Shown: positions 50,951 through 60,175, counted from the stretch's first letter. The stretch: 64,000 bases of DNA from Enterobacteriaceae bacterium (GCA_902363335.1 CABIZV010000008.1:218083-282082); one strand, 5' to 3'. The notes: generated by a model not told the origin, from the letters alone. Translations and numbers: made by a program.

Positions 50951-51517
50951 ATGAGGAAGTGTATTATCTCGGATAACAGTTTTTTTCTGTTGGCATTACA
51001 AGATGATGAAGTTATTCAGGAAAGGAATGTAGCAACAATCCATTCCTGGCAATTGCAGTCAAAGTGTTACTTACGAACATATGTCAGCGATGTGATCGTT
51101 CTTTATATTTCTGATGTTGTCGAGAGGCACCGGATACTCAGTTTGTTAGCTTCACCAGATTCTCACTGCCGAATTATACTGTTATACAAGATGGAAGTAT
51201 CTTCTGGATATGCTTTTGAAGGACCTTTTCCATGGCTTGTTCATGAAAAGATAGGCTTTACTGAGTTGTACGCCTGCCTGAGAAAGGCCAGTAAATCTAT
51301 TTTTAATCAGCGAGAGTTCTCCGATCGGGAGCTCACCGTCTTTCGCTATCTTTGCGAGGGATACTCTGTATCACAAATAAATGAAATGGCAGGGTTCAAC
51401 GAAAAGCATATTTATTATTTAATGCAAAAAAACAAAAAGATGTTTGGCTTGCGGGGAAATAATGCGGTCGCAATGTCTTTTTATCAGGATATTTCCAGAT
51501 TAAGTCGGAGATGGTGA
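50951..51517 (+). CDS. LuxR-type transcriptional regulator of the fimbrial operon
   Basis: This regulator of 188 residues has an N-terminal half that looks like a degenerate receiver domain without a clear phosphoacceptor Asp pattern. The C-terminal LuxR helix-turn-helix is FSDRELTVFRYLCEGYSVSQINEMAGFNEKHIYYLMQKNKKMFGLRGNNAVAM. It is AT-rich in codon use compared with the genes around it. It lies directly upstream of fimA in the same direction, and is therefore the probable local switch for fimbriae, in place of fimB/fimE. Confidence 0.85.
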   Translation: MRKCIISDNSFFLLALQDDEVIQERNVATIHSWQLQSKCYLRTYVSDVIVLYISDVVERHRILSLLASPDSHCRIILLYKMEVSSGYAFEGPFPWLVHEKIGFTELYACLRKASKSIFNQREFSDRELTVFRYLCEGYSVSQINEMAGFNEKHIYYLMQKNKKMFGLRGNNAVAMSFYQDISRLSRRW

Positions 51518-51586
51518 TGGCTATTGTCTGATGCCCCGGAAAATATCCCTCAGTAGTTTTTGTGTTTTGTAGCAACTCATCAAGTT

Positions 51587-51606
51587 CACCAGAAAATCAT
51601 CTGGTG
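51587..51606 (+). promoter_or_regulatory. inverted repeat in the fimA upstream region
   Basis: CACCAG-AAAATCAT-CTGGTG, 65 bp before fimA. It is a possible regulator site or a leader hairpin. Confidence 0.4.
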
Positions 51607-51670
51607 GCTGAGATTAATATCGTTTTTAACAAGGTGAGAATAATTTCTCAATTAATAAGGAGTGAGTTTT

Positions 51671-52222
51671 ATGGGAATTAATAAAGTTGCGTTAATCGTT
51701 ATTTCTGCACTGTCCATGTCATCTGCGGCAGCGCTGGCGGCTGATACCACCACGGTTAACGGCGGTACTGTTCATTTTAAAGGTGAAGTTGTGAACGCCG
51801 CCTGTGCGGTTGACGCAGGTTCAGTAGAGCACACCGTGCAGATGGGTCAGGTTCGTTCAGCAAAACTGGCAACTGCGGGTAGCACCAGCTCAAACGTTGG
51901 TTTCAACATTCAGCTGAATGATTGTGATACCACCGTGGCAACCAAAGCGTCTGTTGCGTTCTCCGGTACCGCAATTGATACCACCAACAACACCGTGCTG
52001 GCACTGCAAAGCTCTGCTGCCGGTAGCGCAACCAACGTTGGTGTGCAGATCCTCGATAACAAAGGGACTCCGCTGGCACTTGATGGCGCAACCTTCAGCG
52101 CAGCAACGACTCTGAACGATGGCACCAACATCATTCCATTCCAGGCTCGTTACTATGCAACTGGCGCAGCAACTGCAGGTAATGCAAACGCTGACGCGAC
52201 CTTTAAAGTTCAGTACGAATAA
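51671..52222 (+). CDS. fimA: FimA-type major fimbrial subunit
   Basis: This 183-residue pilin has a signal peptide ending ALAA before DTTTVNGGTVHFKGEVVNAAC. The paired cysteines (AACAVDAG and LNDCDTT), the donor-strand pattern of alternating hydrophobic residues at the N-terminus, and the penultimate Tyr (FKVQYE) are all present. It assembles into the rod through FimC and FimD. ATG 51671 fits AAGGAG with 8-nt spacing; a GTG nine bases upstream is less likely. Confidence 0.93.
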   Translation: MGINKVALIVISALSMSSAAALAADTTTVNGGTVHFKGEVVNAACAVDAGSVEHTVQMGQVRSAKLATAGSTSSNVGFNIQLNDCDTTVATKASVAFSGTAIDTTNNTVLALQSSAAGSATNVGVQILDNKGTPLALDGATFSAATTLNDGTNIIPFQARYYATGAATAGNANADATFKVQYE

Positions 52223-52290
52223 TAAAGCGGGCAAGGACGCCGCATGAGCCAGGACGGCTCGTTATCCGCGATGGAACTGAGGTGATAACA

Positions 52291-52827
52291 ATGCAAAAGG
52301 TCGCACCTGGACTGATGTTGCTACTACCGACAATCGCGCTGGCGGGGAATCACTGGAATGTCACTACGCCTGGCGGAAATATGCGTTTTCAGGGCGAGGT
52401 GATTGCCGAGGCCTGTAGTGTCGATGCAGGCGATCGTCTGATGACGGTCAATATGGGGCAAATCAGCAGCCACAGATTTCATGCAGCAGGAGAAGATTCC
52501 AGCCCGGTGGCTTTTACGATCCATCTCCTGGACTGCGATACCACGGTCAGTGAACGCGTGGGCGTGACCTTTAACGGCGTGACCGACGGGAAAGATCCTG
52601 ACGTCCTCTCCGTGGGGGAAGGGGCAGGGATTGCTACGGGGATTGGCGTTGCACTGTTTAATAGCGATGGCAGCCAAATCCCTTTAAATCGCGAGCCGGT
52701 GAGCTGGACGAAACTTTACGACGGTTCTACCGCGCTGCATTTTGTCGCGAAATACCGCTCCACTGACCGACAGGTCACCGGCGGTACGGCCAACGCTCAG
52801 GCGTGGTTTTCGTTGACCTATCTCTAA
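52291..52827 (+). CDS. fimI: FimI-type minor pilin
   Basis: This pilin-like protein of about 178 residues has a signal peptide (MQKVAPGLMLLLPTIALA). Its cysteines (EACSVDAG, LLDCDTT) and chaperone-recognition end (WFSLTYL) are pilin-like, and it resembles FimA across its length. In E. coli FimI terminates or anchors the rod at the base. ATG 52291 fits GAGG at 8 nt better than the upstream GTG. Gene order AIC is as in the E. coli fim operon. Confidence 0.88.
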   Translation: MQKVAPGLMLLLPTIALAGNHWNVTTPGGNMRFQGEVIAEACSVDAGDRLMTVNMGQISSHRFHAAGEDSSPVAFTIHLLDCDTTVSERVGVTFNGVTDGKDPDVLSVGEGAGIATGIGVALFNSDGSQIPLNREPVSWTKLYDGSTALHFVAKYRSTDRQVTGGTANAQAWFSLTYL

Positions 52828-52887
52828 GCAATTCATCCGTAGACAGACCGAATACAGGATATGACGGTGAGTATAACAAGGGCAAAC

Positions 52888-53592
52888 ATGAACAATACAC
52901 GGACAATAATGCGCGGCTTGCTGGCCTGCGTTCTGATGATTGCGGCGATTGGCATGGCGCCTGCTGCGCAAGCAGGTGTTGCGCTGGGCGCGACTCGCGT
53001 TATTTATCCTGAAGGGCAAAAACAAGTGCAGTTGGGCGTCACCAACAACGACGACGCCGGCACTTATCTTATTCAGTCATGGGTAGAAAACGCCGATGGC
53101 GTTAAAGACGGTCGCTTTGTCGTGACGCCTCCGCTTTTTGCGATGCAGGGTAAAAAAGAGAATACCTTGCGCATTCTGGATGCGACCAATAACCAGCTGC
53201 CGAAAGACCGGGAAAGCCTGTTCTGGATGAACGTAAAAGCGATTCCCTCGATGGATAAAGCGAAGCTCGGCGAGAACACATTACAGCTGGCGATTATCAG
53301 CCGTATCAAGCTGTATTACCGTCCGGCTAAGCTGGCGCTGCCTCCCGACCTGGCCGCTGAAAAACTGACGTTTCGCCGTGGCGCGGGCACATTAACGCTC
53401 GTTAACCCAACGCCTTACTACCTGACCGTGACCGAACTCAATGCCGGTACGCGCGTGCTGGAAAATGCGCTGGTTCCGCCAATGGGCGAGGTTAACGTCA
53501 AATTACCTGCCGATGCGGGTAGCGATATCACCTACAAAACCATCAATGATTATGGTGCGCTCACCCCTCGCATGAAAGGCAAAGTGCAGTAA
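52888..53592 (+). CDS. fimC: FimC-type periplasmic chaperone
   Basis: This PapD-like chaperone of about 234 residues has a signal peptide ending AAQA before GVALGATRVIYPEGQKQVQL. The subunit-binding Arg (ATRVIY) and Lys (ISRIKLYYRPAKLALPP) and the G1 strand region KLTFRRGAGTLTLVNPTPYYLTV match E. coli FimC closely. ATG 52888, with AGGG upstream, is preferred over ATG 52861. Confidence 0.93.
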   Translation: MNNTRTIMRGLLACVLMIAAIGMAPAAQAGVALGATRVIYPEGQKQVQLGVTNNDDAGTYLIQSWVENADGVKDGRFVVTPPLFAMQGKKENTLRILDATNNQLPKDRESLFWMNVKAIPSMDKAKLGENTLQLAIISRIKLYYRPAKLALPPDLAAEKLTFRRGAGTLTLVNPTPYYLTVTELNAGTRVLENALVPPMGEVNVKLPADAGSDITYKTINDYGALTPRMKGKVQ

Positions 53593-53664
53593 GGAACGGG
53601 GAAGCCAGCGCACCCCTGGATAAAATAAGAACTGACAGCCGGGCGATGTCGAACCGGAGGGACT

Positions 53665-56301
53665 ATGTCATATCTGAAATTGGGACTCGACCGTTTGGAG
53701 TCCCTACATATGCGGCACAAAGCAACACGTTTGACGGGCGTATTTTCGCCCGTCCTGCTTGCCTGTTTGCTGGCGCCATCCACATTCCCTGTACACGCCG
53801 AGCTCTATTTTAACCCCCGCTTCCTGGCTGATGATCCCGCCGCGGTGGCGGATCTTTCTGGTTTTGAAAAGGGCCAGGAGCTGCCGCCGGGCACTTATCG
53901 GGTAGATATCTACCTGAATGACGGCTATATCACCACCCGCGATGTCACCTTCAGCGCAGGCGAAAACGGACAAGGGTTGATGCCGTGTCTGACGCGTGGA
54001 CAGCTTGCCAGTATGGGGCTTAACACCGCTGCTATCGCCGGCATGAACGCGCTGGCGTCGGACACCTGTGTTCCGATTCTGGAGATGATCAAAGACGCTA
54101 CCCTCCGCCTGGACGTGGGCCAACAGCGGCTGTATATGACGATCCCGCAGGCATTTATGGGCAATCAGGCGCGCGGCTATATACCGCCTGAAATGTGGGA
54201 TCACGGCATTAACGCCGGCCTTTTGAACTACAACTTCACCGGTAATAACGTACAAAACAGCACCGGTGGCAGCAGCCAATATGCCTATCTAAACCTGCAG
54301 AGCGGGCTGAATCTGGGCGCGTGGCGTTTACGCGACAACACCACCTGGAGTTACAGCAGCGGCGGCGGTTCCTCCAGCAATGAGAACAAATGGCAGCACG
54401 TTAACACCTGGCTTGAGCGTGATATCACGCCATTACGCTCGCGCCTGACGCTTGGCGACAGCTACACCAACGGCGACATTTTTGACGGCATTAACTTCCG
54501 TGGCGCCCAGCTTGCCTCCGACGACAATATGCTGCCGGACAGCCAGAAAGGCTTTGCGCCCGTGATCCACGGTATTGCCAAAGGGACGGCGCAGGTCTCG
54601 GTCAAACAAAACGGCTATGAGATCTATCACAGCACGGTGCCGCCGGGCCCGTTCACCATTAACGATCTCTATTCCGCGGGCAATGGCGGCGACCTCCAGG
54701 TGACCATCAAGGAAGTGGATGGCAGCAGCCAGAACTTCACCGTGCCTTATTCCTCGGTGCCGGTACTGCAACGTGAGGGCCATACGCGCTATGCGCTGAC
54801 CGCCGGTGAATACCGCAGCGGGAACGATCAGCAAGACGAGCCGTCATTCTTCCAGAGCACTTTGCTTCACGGGCTTCCCGCGGGCTGGACGCTGTACGGC
54901 GGTACGCAGCTGGCGGATCGTTATCGCGCCTTCAACATGGGCGTGGGGAAAAATATGGGCGATCTGGGCGCGCTTTCCGTCGACGTGACCCAGGCCAATG
55001 CCACTCTGCCAGATGACAGTAAGCATCAGGGGCAATCGGTGCGTTTTCTGTATAACAAATCGCTGAGTGAGTTGGGCACCAACATTCAGTTAGTGGGCTA
55101 TCGCTACTCTACGCGCGGCTATTTCAGCTTTGCCGATACCACCTACAGCCGCATGAGTGGCTACAACGTGGAAACCCAGGATGGCGTTATTCAGGTGGAG
55201 CCGAAATTCACCGACTACTACAACCTGGCTTACAACAAGCGCGGCAGAATGCAGGTCAGCGTGACGCAACAGCTAGGTCGTACTGCCACGCTGTATGTTA
55301 GCGGCAGCCACCAGACCTACTGGAACAGCGGCAGCGCCGATGAACAACTTCAGGTTGGGCTGAACACGGCGGTTGATGATATCAACTGGACGGTGAGCTA
55401 CAGCCTGACCAAAAACGCCTGGCAGGAAGGGCGCGATCAGATGCTGGCGGTGAACGTGAACATTCCGTTTAGCCACTGGCTGCGTTCCGATAACACCTCA
55501 GTGTGGCGTCATGCGAGCGCCAGCTACAGCGCTTCCAACGATCTTAAAGGACGCATGACCAACCTCGCGGGGCTGTACGGCACGTTGCTTGATGACAACA
55601 ACCTCAGCTACAGCGTACAGACCGGTTATGCGGGCGGCGGGGAAGGAAATAACGGCGGTACGGGCTACGCCGCACTCAACTACCGCGGCGACTACGGCAA
55701 TGCCAACGTCGGTTACAGCCACAGCGACAGTATGAAGCAATTCTACTATGGCATGAGCGGCGGCGTTCTGGCCCATGCCAACGGGATTACGTTGGGGCAA
55801 CCGCTTAATGACACGGTGGTACTGGTGAAAGCGCCGGGGGCTGAAGGCACCAAAGTCGAAAACCAAACCGGTGTGCGTACCGACTGGCGCGGGTATGCCG
55901 TGCTGCCATACGCCACGGAATATCGGGAAAACCGCGTGGCGCTGGATACCAACTCGCTGGCGGACAACGTCGATCTGGATGATGCCGTGGTCAGCGTTGT
56001 GCCAACCCACGGGGCGATTGTCCGCGCGGAATTTAAAGCCCATGTCGGAATGAAATTACTGATGACGCTCACCCACAATGGCAAACCTGTACCGTTTGGT
56101 GCGATGGTCACCTCTGACGATAACCAGAACGGCAGCATCGTGGCGGATAACGGCCAGGTTTACCTAAGCGGCATGCCGCTTTCAGGCTCCGTGCGGGTGA
56201 AATGGGGAGAGGGCGAGAACGCCAGCTGTACGGCAAACTACCGCTTGCCTGAAGAGAACGCACAACAGCTGCTGACCCAGCTATCGGCCGTGTGCCGCTA
56301 A
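53665..56301 (+). CDS. fimD: FimD-type outer-membrane usher
   Basis: This usher has 878 residues, exactly the E. coli FimD length. The N-terminal chaperone-binding domain (LYFNPRFLADDPAAVADLSGFE), the 24-strand pore with plug (GFAPVIHGIAKGTAQVSVKQNGYEIY, VPPGPFTINDLY) and the C-terminal domains with paired cysteines (NASCTANYRL, LSAVCR) are intact. It directs ordered pilus assembly at the outer membrane. GGAGG precedes the ATG. Confidence 0.96.
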   Translation: MSYLKLGLDRLESLHMRHKATRLTGVFSPVLLACLLAPSTFPVHAELYFNPRFLADDPAAVADLSGFEKGQELPPGTYRVDIYLNDGYITTRDVTFSAGENGQGLMPCLTRGQLASMGLNTAAIAGMNALASDTCVPILEMIKDATLRLDVGQQRLYMTIPQAFMGNQARGYIPPEMWDHGINAGLLNYNFTGNNVQNSTGGSSQYAYLNLQSGLNLGAWRLRDNTTWSYSSGGGSSSNENKWQHVNTWLERDITPLRSRLTLGDSYTNGDIFDGINFRGAQLASDDNMLPDSQKGFAPVIHGIAKGTAQVSVKQNGYEIYHSTVPPGPFTINDLYSAGNGGDLQVTIKEVDGSSQNFTVPYSSVPVLQREGHTRYALTAGEYRSGNDQQDEPSFFQSTLLHGLPAGWTLYGGTQLADRYRAFNMGVGKNMGDLGALSVDVTQANATLPDDSKHQGQSVRFLYNKSLSELGTNIQLVGYRYSTRGYFSFADTTYSRMSGYNVETQDGVIQVEPKFTDYYNLAYNKRGRMQVSVTQQLGRTATLYVSGSHQTYWNSGSADEQLQVGLNTAVDDINWTVSYSLTKNAWQEGRDQMLAVNVNIPFSHWLRSDNTSVWRHASASYSASNDLKGRMTNLAGLYGTLLDDNNLSYSVQTGYAGGGEGNNGGTGYAALNYRGDYGNANVGYSHSDSMKQFYYGMSGGVLAHANGITLGQPLNDTVVLVKAPGAEGTKVENQTGVRTDWRGYAVLPYATEYRENRVALDTNSLADNVDLDDAVVSVVPTHGAIVRAEFKAHVGMKLLMTLTHNGKPVPFGAMVTSDDNQNGSIVADNGQVYLSGMPLSGSVRVKWGEGENASCTANYRLPEENAQQLLTQLSAVCR

Positions 56302-56310
56302 GGATTAAGA

Positions 56311-56838
56311 ATGATGAAACTCTTTTATCTGCTGGTGGCCATTTTTGCGCTGGCGGCGGCGAACGCTTCGGCTGCGGATAGCACCATCACGATAAGCGGC
56401 TATGTCCGGGACAACGGCTGTGCCGTGGCGGGGGAATCGAAAGATTTCACCGTTGATCTGATGGATAACGCCTCCAAACAGTTCAGCAGCATTGGGGCGA
56501 CAACGCCTTCGGTTCCGTTCCGTATTGTCCTTTCGCCATGCGGCGGTTCGGTCACGGCGGTGAAGGTGGGCTTTGTCGGTGTCGGCAACAGCGATAACAC
56601 CAGTTTGTTAAAGCTTGATAGCGGTGTTTCGGCGGCAGATGGCATGGGGATCCAGATCCTGAACGACCAGCAGACCTCGCTGCCGCTGAACGCGGTGTCG
56701 TCCGCCATTCCGTGGACGACATTGACCCCCGGCCAGACTAACGTGCTGAACTTTTATGCCCGCCTGATGGCGACACAGGTTCCGGTCACCCCGGGCCATG
56801 TCCGGGCAACGGCAACATTTACCCTTGAATTTCAGTAA
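56311..56838 (+). CDS. fimF: FimF-type adaptor pilin
   Basis: This tip-fibrillum subunit of 175 residues has a signal peptide ending ASAA before DSTITISGYVRDNGC. Its two pilin cysteines (DNGCAVAG, LSPCGGS) and C-terminal beta-strand (ATATFTLEFQ) match the pattern of E. coli FimF. It links the rod to FimG. ATG 56311 or the next codon 56314 may be used. Confidence 0.9.
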   Translation: MMKLFYLLVAIFALAAANASAADSTITISGYVRDNGCAVAGESKDFTVDLMDNASKQFSSIGATTPSVPFRIVLSPCGGSVTAVKVGFVGVGNSDNTSLLKLDSGVSAADGMGIQILNDQQTSLPLNAVSSAIPWTTLTPGQTNVLNFYARLMATQVPVTPGHVRATATFTLEFQ

Positions 56839-56850
56839 CCGGAGGCTCTG

Positions 56851-57354
56851 ATGAAACCGAACTGCACCGGCTGGCTACTGGCGATCGCGCTGGCCTTCGC
56901 TTCTCCCGCGCTACAGGCTGCGGATGTGACCATTACCGTCAACGGAAAAGTGGTGGCCAAACCCTGTACGGTTTCCACCGTTAATGCGGCCGTGGAGCTG
57001 GGCGATCTCTACACCTTCAGCATGATCGCCGCCGGATCGTCATCGGCATGGCATACGGTTGGGCTCGATCTGACTAATTGCCCGGTGGGCACCTCCCGAG
57101 TGGTCGCCAGTTTTAGCGGTACGTCTGACAGCACCGGTTATTACAAAAATCAGGGCACCGCTAAAAATATCCAGCTTGAGCTTCAGGATGACAGCGGCAA
57201 CACCCTCAACACCGGCAGTTCCAGCGCGGTGGCGGTTGATGAAGCCTCGCAGGCTGCCCATTTTCCATTGCAGGTCAGAGCCTTGTCGGTAAACGGCGGC
57301 GCGACCCAGGGAACCATTCAGGCGGTGATTAACGTCACCTATACCTACGCCTGA
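56851..57354 (+). CDS. fimG: FimG-type adaptor pilin
   Basis: This 167-residue tip subunit has a signal peptide ending LQAA before DVTITVNGKVVAKPCTVST, the same donor strand as E. coli FimG, which complements FimH. Cysteines lie at KPCTV and NCPVG; the C-terminus is INVTYTYA. CCGGAGG precedes the ATG, and fimH follows after about 16 bp. Confidence 0.92.
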   Translation: MKPNCTGWLLAIALAFASPALQAADVTITVNGKVVAKPCTVSTVNAAVELGDLYTFSMIAAGSSSAWHTVGLDLTNCPVGTSRVVASFSGTSDSTGYYKNQGTAKNIQLELQDDSGNTLNTGSSSAVAVDEASQAAHFPLQVRALSVNGGATQGTIQAVINVTYTYA

Positions 57355-57370
57355 CCAGGAGAGAATGTTA

Positions 57371-58276
57371 ATGAAAAAAGTAATAACCCTGCTGGCCACG
57401 CTGCTGCTGATGGGCTGGTCAGTTAACGTCTGGGCCTTTGCCTGTAAAACGGCGGCGGGAGTCACCATCCCGATTGGTGGTGGGAGTGCGAATGTGTTCG
57501 TTGACCTTGCACCGGAGGTTCAGGTAGGCCAAAACCTGGTCGTAGACCTCTCAACGCAAATTTTTTGTCATAACGACTATCCGGATACCATTACTGACTA
57601 TGTCACCCTTCAGCGCGGTTCTGCTTACGGTGGTATTTTGTCGAACTTTACCGGGACGGTAAAATATAACGGCTCCAGCTACCCTTTCCCAACGACCGTT
57701 GAAACGGCGCGCATGATCTACAACTCGAAAGTGGATAAGCCATGGCCAACGGCGCTGTATCTGACTCCGATTAGCTCGGCGGGCGGCGTGACCATCACCG
57801 CTGGCACGCTTATCGCCGTCTTGATCCTGCGTCAGACTAACAATAAAAACAGCGATGATTTCCAGTTTGTCTGGAATATCTATGCCAACAACAACGTGGT
57901 GGTGCCAACCGGCGGCTGCGATGTTTCCGCGCGTAATGTGACGGTGACGCTCCCGGATTACCCCGGCTCCATGGCGGTTCCTCTATCGGTCTACTGCGCG
58001 AAGAGCCAGAAGCTCGCTTATTATCTTTCCGGGACGACGGCAGATTCAGCAAACTCAATCTTTACCAACACCGCATCGACCTCTCCGGCGAAAGGGGTCG
58101 GCGTACAGATGACGCGCAATGGCGCCATTATGCCAGCCAACAGCACGGTGTCGCTGGGGGCGGTGGGGACCTCAGCGGTCAGCCTGGGATTAACGGCGAA
58201 CTATGCCCGAACGCAGGGACAGGTGACGGCGGGGAATGTGCAGTCGATTATTGGGGTGACGTTTGTTTATCAGTGA
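57371..58276 (+). CDS. fimH: FimH-type mannose-binding tip adhesin, Tyr137 replaced by Lys
   Basis: This two-domain adhesin has about 301 residues. After a 22-residue signal peptide the mature protein begins FACKTA. The mannose pocket residues Phe1, Asn46, Asp47, Asp54, Gln133, Asn135, Asp140 and Phe142 are all present, as are tyrosine-gate members Tyr48 and Ile52. The third gate residue, Tyr137 in E. coli, is Lys here (QTNNKNSDDF; codon AAA at about 57842). The pilin domain (GGCDVSARNVTVTLPDYPG to IIGVTFVYQ) is nearly identical to E. coli. Mannose binding is expected, with altered preference for aromatic or longer mannosides. ATG 57371 fits AGGAG better than ATG 57365. Confidence 0.94.
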   Translation: MKKVITLLATLLLMGWSVNVWAFACKTAAGVTIPIGGGSANVFVDLAPEVQVGQNLVVDLSTQIFCHNDYPDTITDYVTLQRGSAYGGILSNFTGTVKYNGSSYPFPTTVETARMIYNSKVDKPWPTALYLTPISSAGGVTITAGTLIAVLILRQTNNKNSDDFQFVWNIYANNNVVVPTGGCDVSARNVTVTLPDYPGSMAVPLSVYCAKSQKLAYYLSGTTADSANSIFTNTASTSPAKGVGVQMTRNGAIMPANSTVSLGAVGTSAVSLGLTANYARTQGQVTAGNVQSIIGVTFVYQ

Positions 58277-58382
58277 TGAGAACTTTTAACACTGTTCTTT
58301 TACGAGGCTAACTCCTGAAAAAAATCGCCTTAGGGTGTTTCCTGAAAGCGGCTTGATGTGCGCTGATATTTGTGATGTTTTC

Positions 58383-58412
58383 TCCCGGCACTTATAAAAT
58401 CAGGTGCCGGGA
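58383..58412 (+). terminator. hairpin after the fimbrial operon
   Basis: TCCCGGCAC (58383-58391) pairs with GTGCCGGGA (58404-58412), a perfect 9-bp stem about 105 nt past fimH. Only a short T-containing tail follows, so termination is likely but not certain. Confidence 0.55.
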
Positions 58413-58895
58413 TTAACCTCTTATACTCTCTTGCTGAATGATTAATTTACGAAACAGTACGCGGACTGTGGCTTGGCTGGTAGGTTGCTGACTTGTGGGT
58501 ATTTTAGATTGTCGCATGGTTTCAAGACATGTCGTTCGAGAAAAGTTAAACCGATCGTTTTCACTTTCACAAAGACAATCATATCTCCTGGGCTGTACCG
58601 ACGCTCAATCGCTCTAGTATATTTAGAGAACAGCAATCAGGAATAACTTAAGTAAGTATCATTAACTTTTAAAATTCTATAATCCGCCCTCCTTATTTCT
58701 TTGACAATATATGATTGATTATTAAGTTAGAGTGGCAGTGATATTGGATAATAATTAAATAGAAAATTAAATGAAAGTGTGAATTTATAGTTTCAAAAAA
58801 TATAATTAAGATGTTGTCTTCCTTAATGTGTTAATTTGACATGCAATAAAAAACACAATACAATCAGTTGCTGACACATCAAGGAGTAGCGAACA
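58413..58895. other. gene-poor AT-rich spacer between fim and the Rhs locus
   Basis: No gene is supported here. A minus-strand frame (58442-58636) would encode a 64-residue basic peptide, but it has only a TTG start and no ribosome-binding site; it might be a gene remnant. The last 200 bp are very AT-rich and probably hold the promoter of the gene at 58896. Confidence 0.5.
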
Positions 58896-59261
58896 ATGGA
58901 ATTGGAACAAATAAGAAATAAAATTATTACTAATGGCTTTAGGCGTGATGAACTGTTCAAGCTTAGACAAAGCTACAAAAATGTAAAAAAAACGCTTCAC
59001 CCTGATTTAACCAAAGACCTGGCGTTTGCAGATGTTATATATGATTGTGCAAAAGACGCTATGTCTCTCTGGTTTCCTGCAGTAGCGTTTATTTCTTTTT
59101 TTCTAGGGATTGTTTTAGATAGAGGTGCCGCATTTTTCTTTATGTCTGCTATATTTTCAATATTAAGTGTCATGATTATATTTTCAGATGCAAAAGGGAA
59201 TGGGGTGAATATTATAACGCAATTGAAGTTGATAAAATTGGGTGTGCGAATTTTATTTTAA
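58896..59261 (+). CDS. small two-helix membrane protein, possible immunity protein
   Basis: This 121-residue protein begins MELEQIRNKIITNGFRRDEL, with AAGGAG nine nt upstream. A hydrophilic N-terminal half is followed by two membrane helices (about residues 63-80, FPAVAFISFFLGIVL, and 84-102, AAFFFMSAIFSILSVMIIF). I do not recognise the family. It is convergent with the DUF4225-type gene in a toxin locus, and a membrane protein is what one would expect as antidote to a membrane-active effector. That link is inference only. AT-rich codon use sets it apart from the chromosomal backbone. Confidence 0.75.
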   Translation: MELEQIRNKIITNGFRRDELFKLRQSYKNVKKTLHPDLTKDLAFADVIYDCAKDAMSLWFPAVAFISFFLGIVLDRGAAFFFMSAIFSILSVMIIFSDAKGNGVNIITQLKLIKLGVRILF

Positions 59262-59341
59262 CATTTTTAAGGCGGTAATCCATGACTGTATTATATATTT
59301 AACAAGCTTTGGTGTTTTAAAATGATTTGTTTTAAGGTTTT

Positions 59342-60175
59342 TTATTTGAATTTATATCCCTCGTCATAAAACTCTAATTTAGCTTTATAACCTGTATACC
59401 CTATATTCCAGATCTTCATATTTGTACTCATTTTTGACCATTTAGAAGCGTAATCCCAGCTCACATTATTAAAAAGCCTACCAGTCCCCGGTCTTTTTCT
59501 TCCGACTCCTGCTGCTAATCTATTTGCATTAGGAAATAATTTTCTCGCACTAAAAGTACCGTATACTGATAATGAAAACTCAATAAAACTATATCCTAAA
59601 TCGGAATTGTCCTCACTTAATCCAAACTCTTCAGAAATTCCTCGTATAATACGTCTTAAAGGCCCTGCGCTTGCTTCTTCATAAACTAAAGGAGAGACTG
59701 ACTCCCATATATTATCAACTCCATATGCGGCAAAAATAACAGCTATGCCGCGTAACCTTTTTAAGTGTAATGTTTTACTTAATCTTTCATATCCATAGGC
59801 AGTGAAAAGTTCCAGCCCCCCCGTAACAACTCCTCCAGCCATTTTCGCATATTTCAACACTCCGTGTTCTTCAAATATATCAGTTACCATATAAGTAACA
59901 TGATCTTTCATTCGTAGGAGTTGATATTCTTTATTTTCTAACTCAACATCTTCCTTTAATTCAAAAATTATTTCTCTTTGCTTTAATGGGTTTCGCTCGT
60001 TGTTGAATCTAGATTCATAATCCTTAATGCTCATTTCAATTTCATTAAGATATGAATTTCTGATAAATTCATCTTTTATCAGAAATACTGAAGCAAGATT
60101 TGAAATACGACGTAATTCTACAATGTAATTATTTAAATCATAACGCAAATGAGCTAATGCAGAAACGTAAGCCAT
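59342..60175 (-). CDS. DUF4225-type protein next to Rhs remnants
   Basis: This 277-residue protein has a helical, charged N-terminal half (KDYESRFNNERNPLKQREIIFELKEDVELENKEYQ). A hydrophobic central pair of segments (AKMAGGVVTGGLELFTAYGYERLS, and LRGIAVIFAAYGVDNIWESVSP) fits the DUF4225 family as I know it, where a conserved HGxNNxxE-like motif occurs; here it reads YGVDNIWE. DUF4225 proteins often lie beside Rhs and type VI secretion effector genes and may be membrane-targeting toxins, which is not proven for this one. It is very AT-rich. Its start lacks a strong ribosome-binding site. Confidence 0.65.
   Translation of the reverse strand: MAYVSALAHLRYDLNNYIVELRRISNLASVFLIKDEFIRNSYLNEIEMSIKDYESRFNNERNPLKQREIIFELKEDVELENKEYQLLRMKDHVTYMVTDIFEEHGVLKYAKMAGGVVTGGLELFTAYGYERLSKTLHLKRLRGIAVIFAAYGVDNIWESVSPLVYEEASAGPLRRIIRGISEEFGLSEDNSDLGYSFIEFSLSVYGTFSARKLFPNANRLAAGVGRKRPGTGRLFNNVSWDYASKWSKMSTNMKIWNIGYTGYKAKLEFYDEGYKFK

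Noticed and set aside
50324..51670. fimS-like invertible element
   Set aside because: Only 6-8 bp inverted repeats with short spacers were found, no longer pair flanking the fimA promoter and no recombinase gene in the window.
58442..58636. 64-residue minus-strand frame as a gene
   Set aside because: TTG start without a ribosome-binding site, no recognisable homology; kept only as a possible remnant within the spacer entry.
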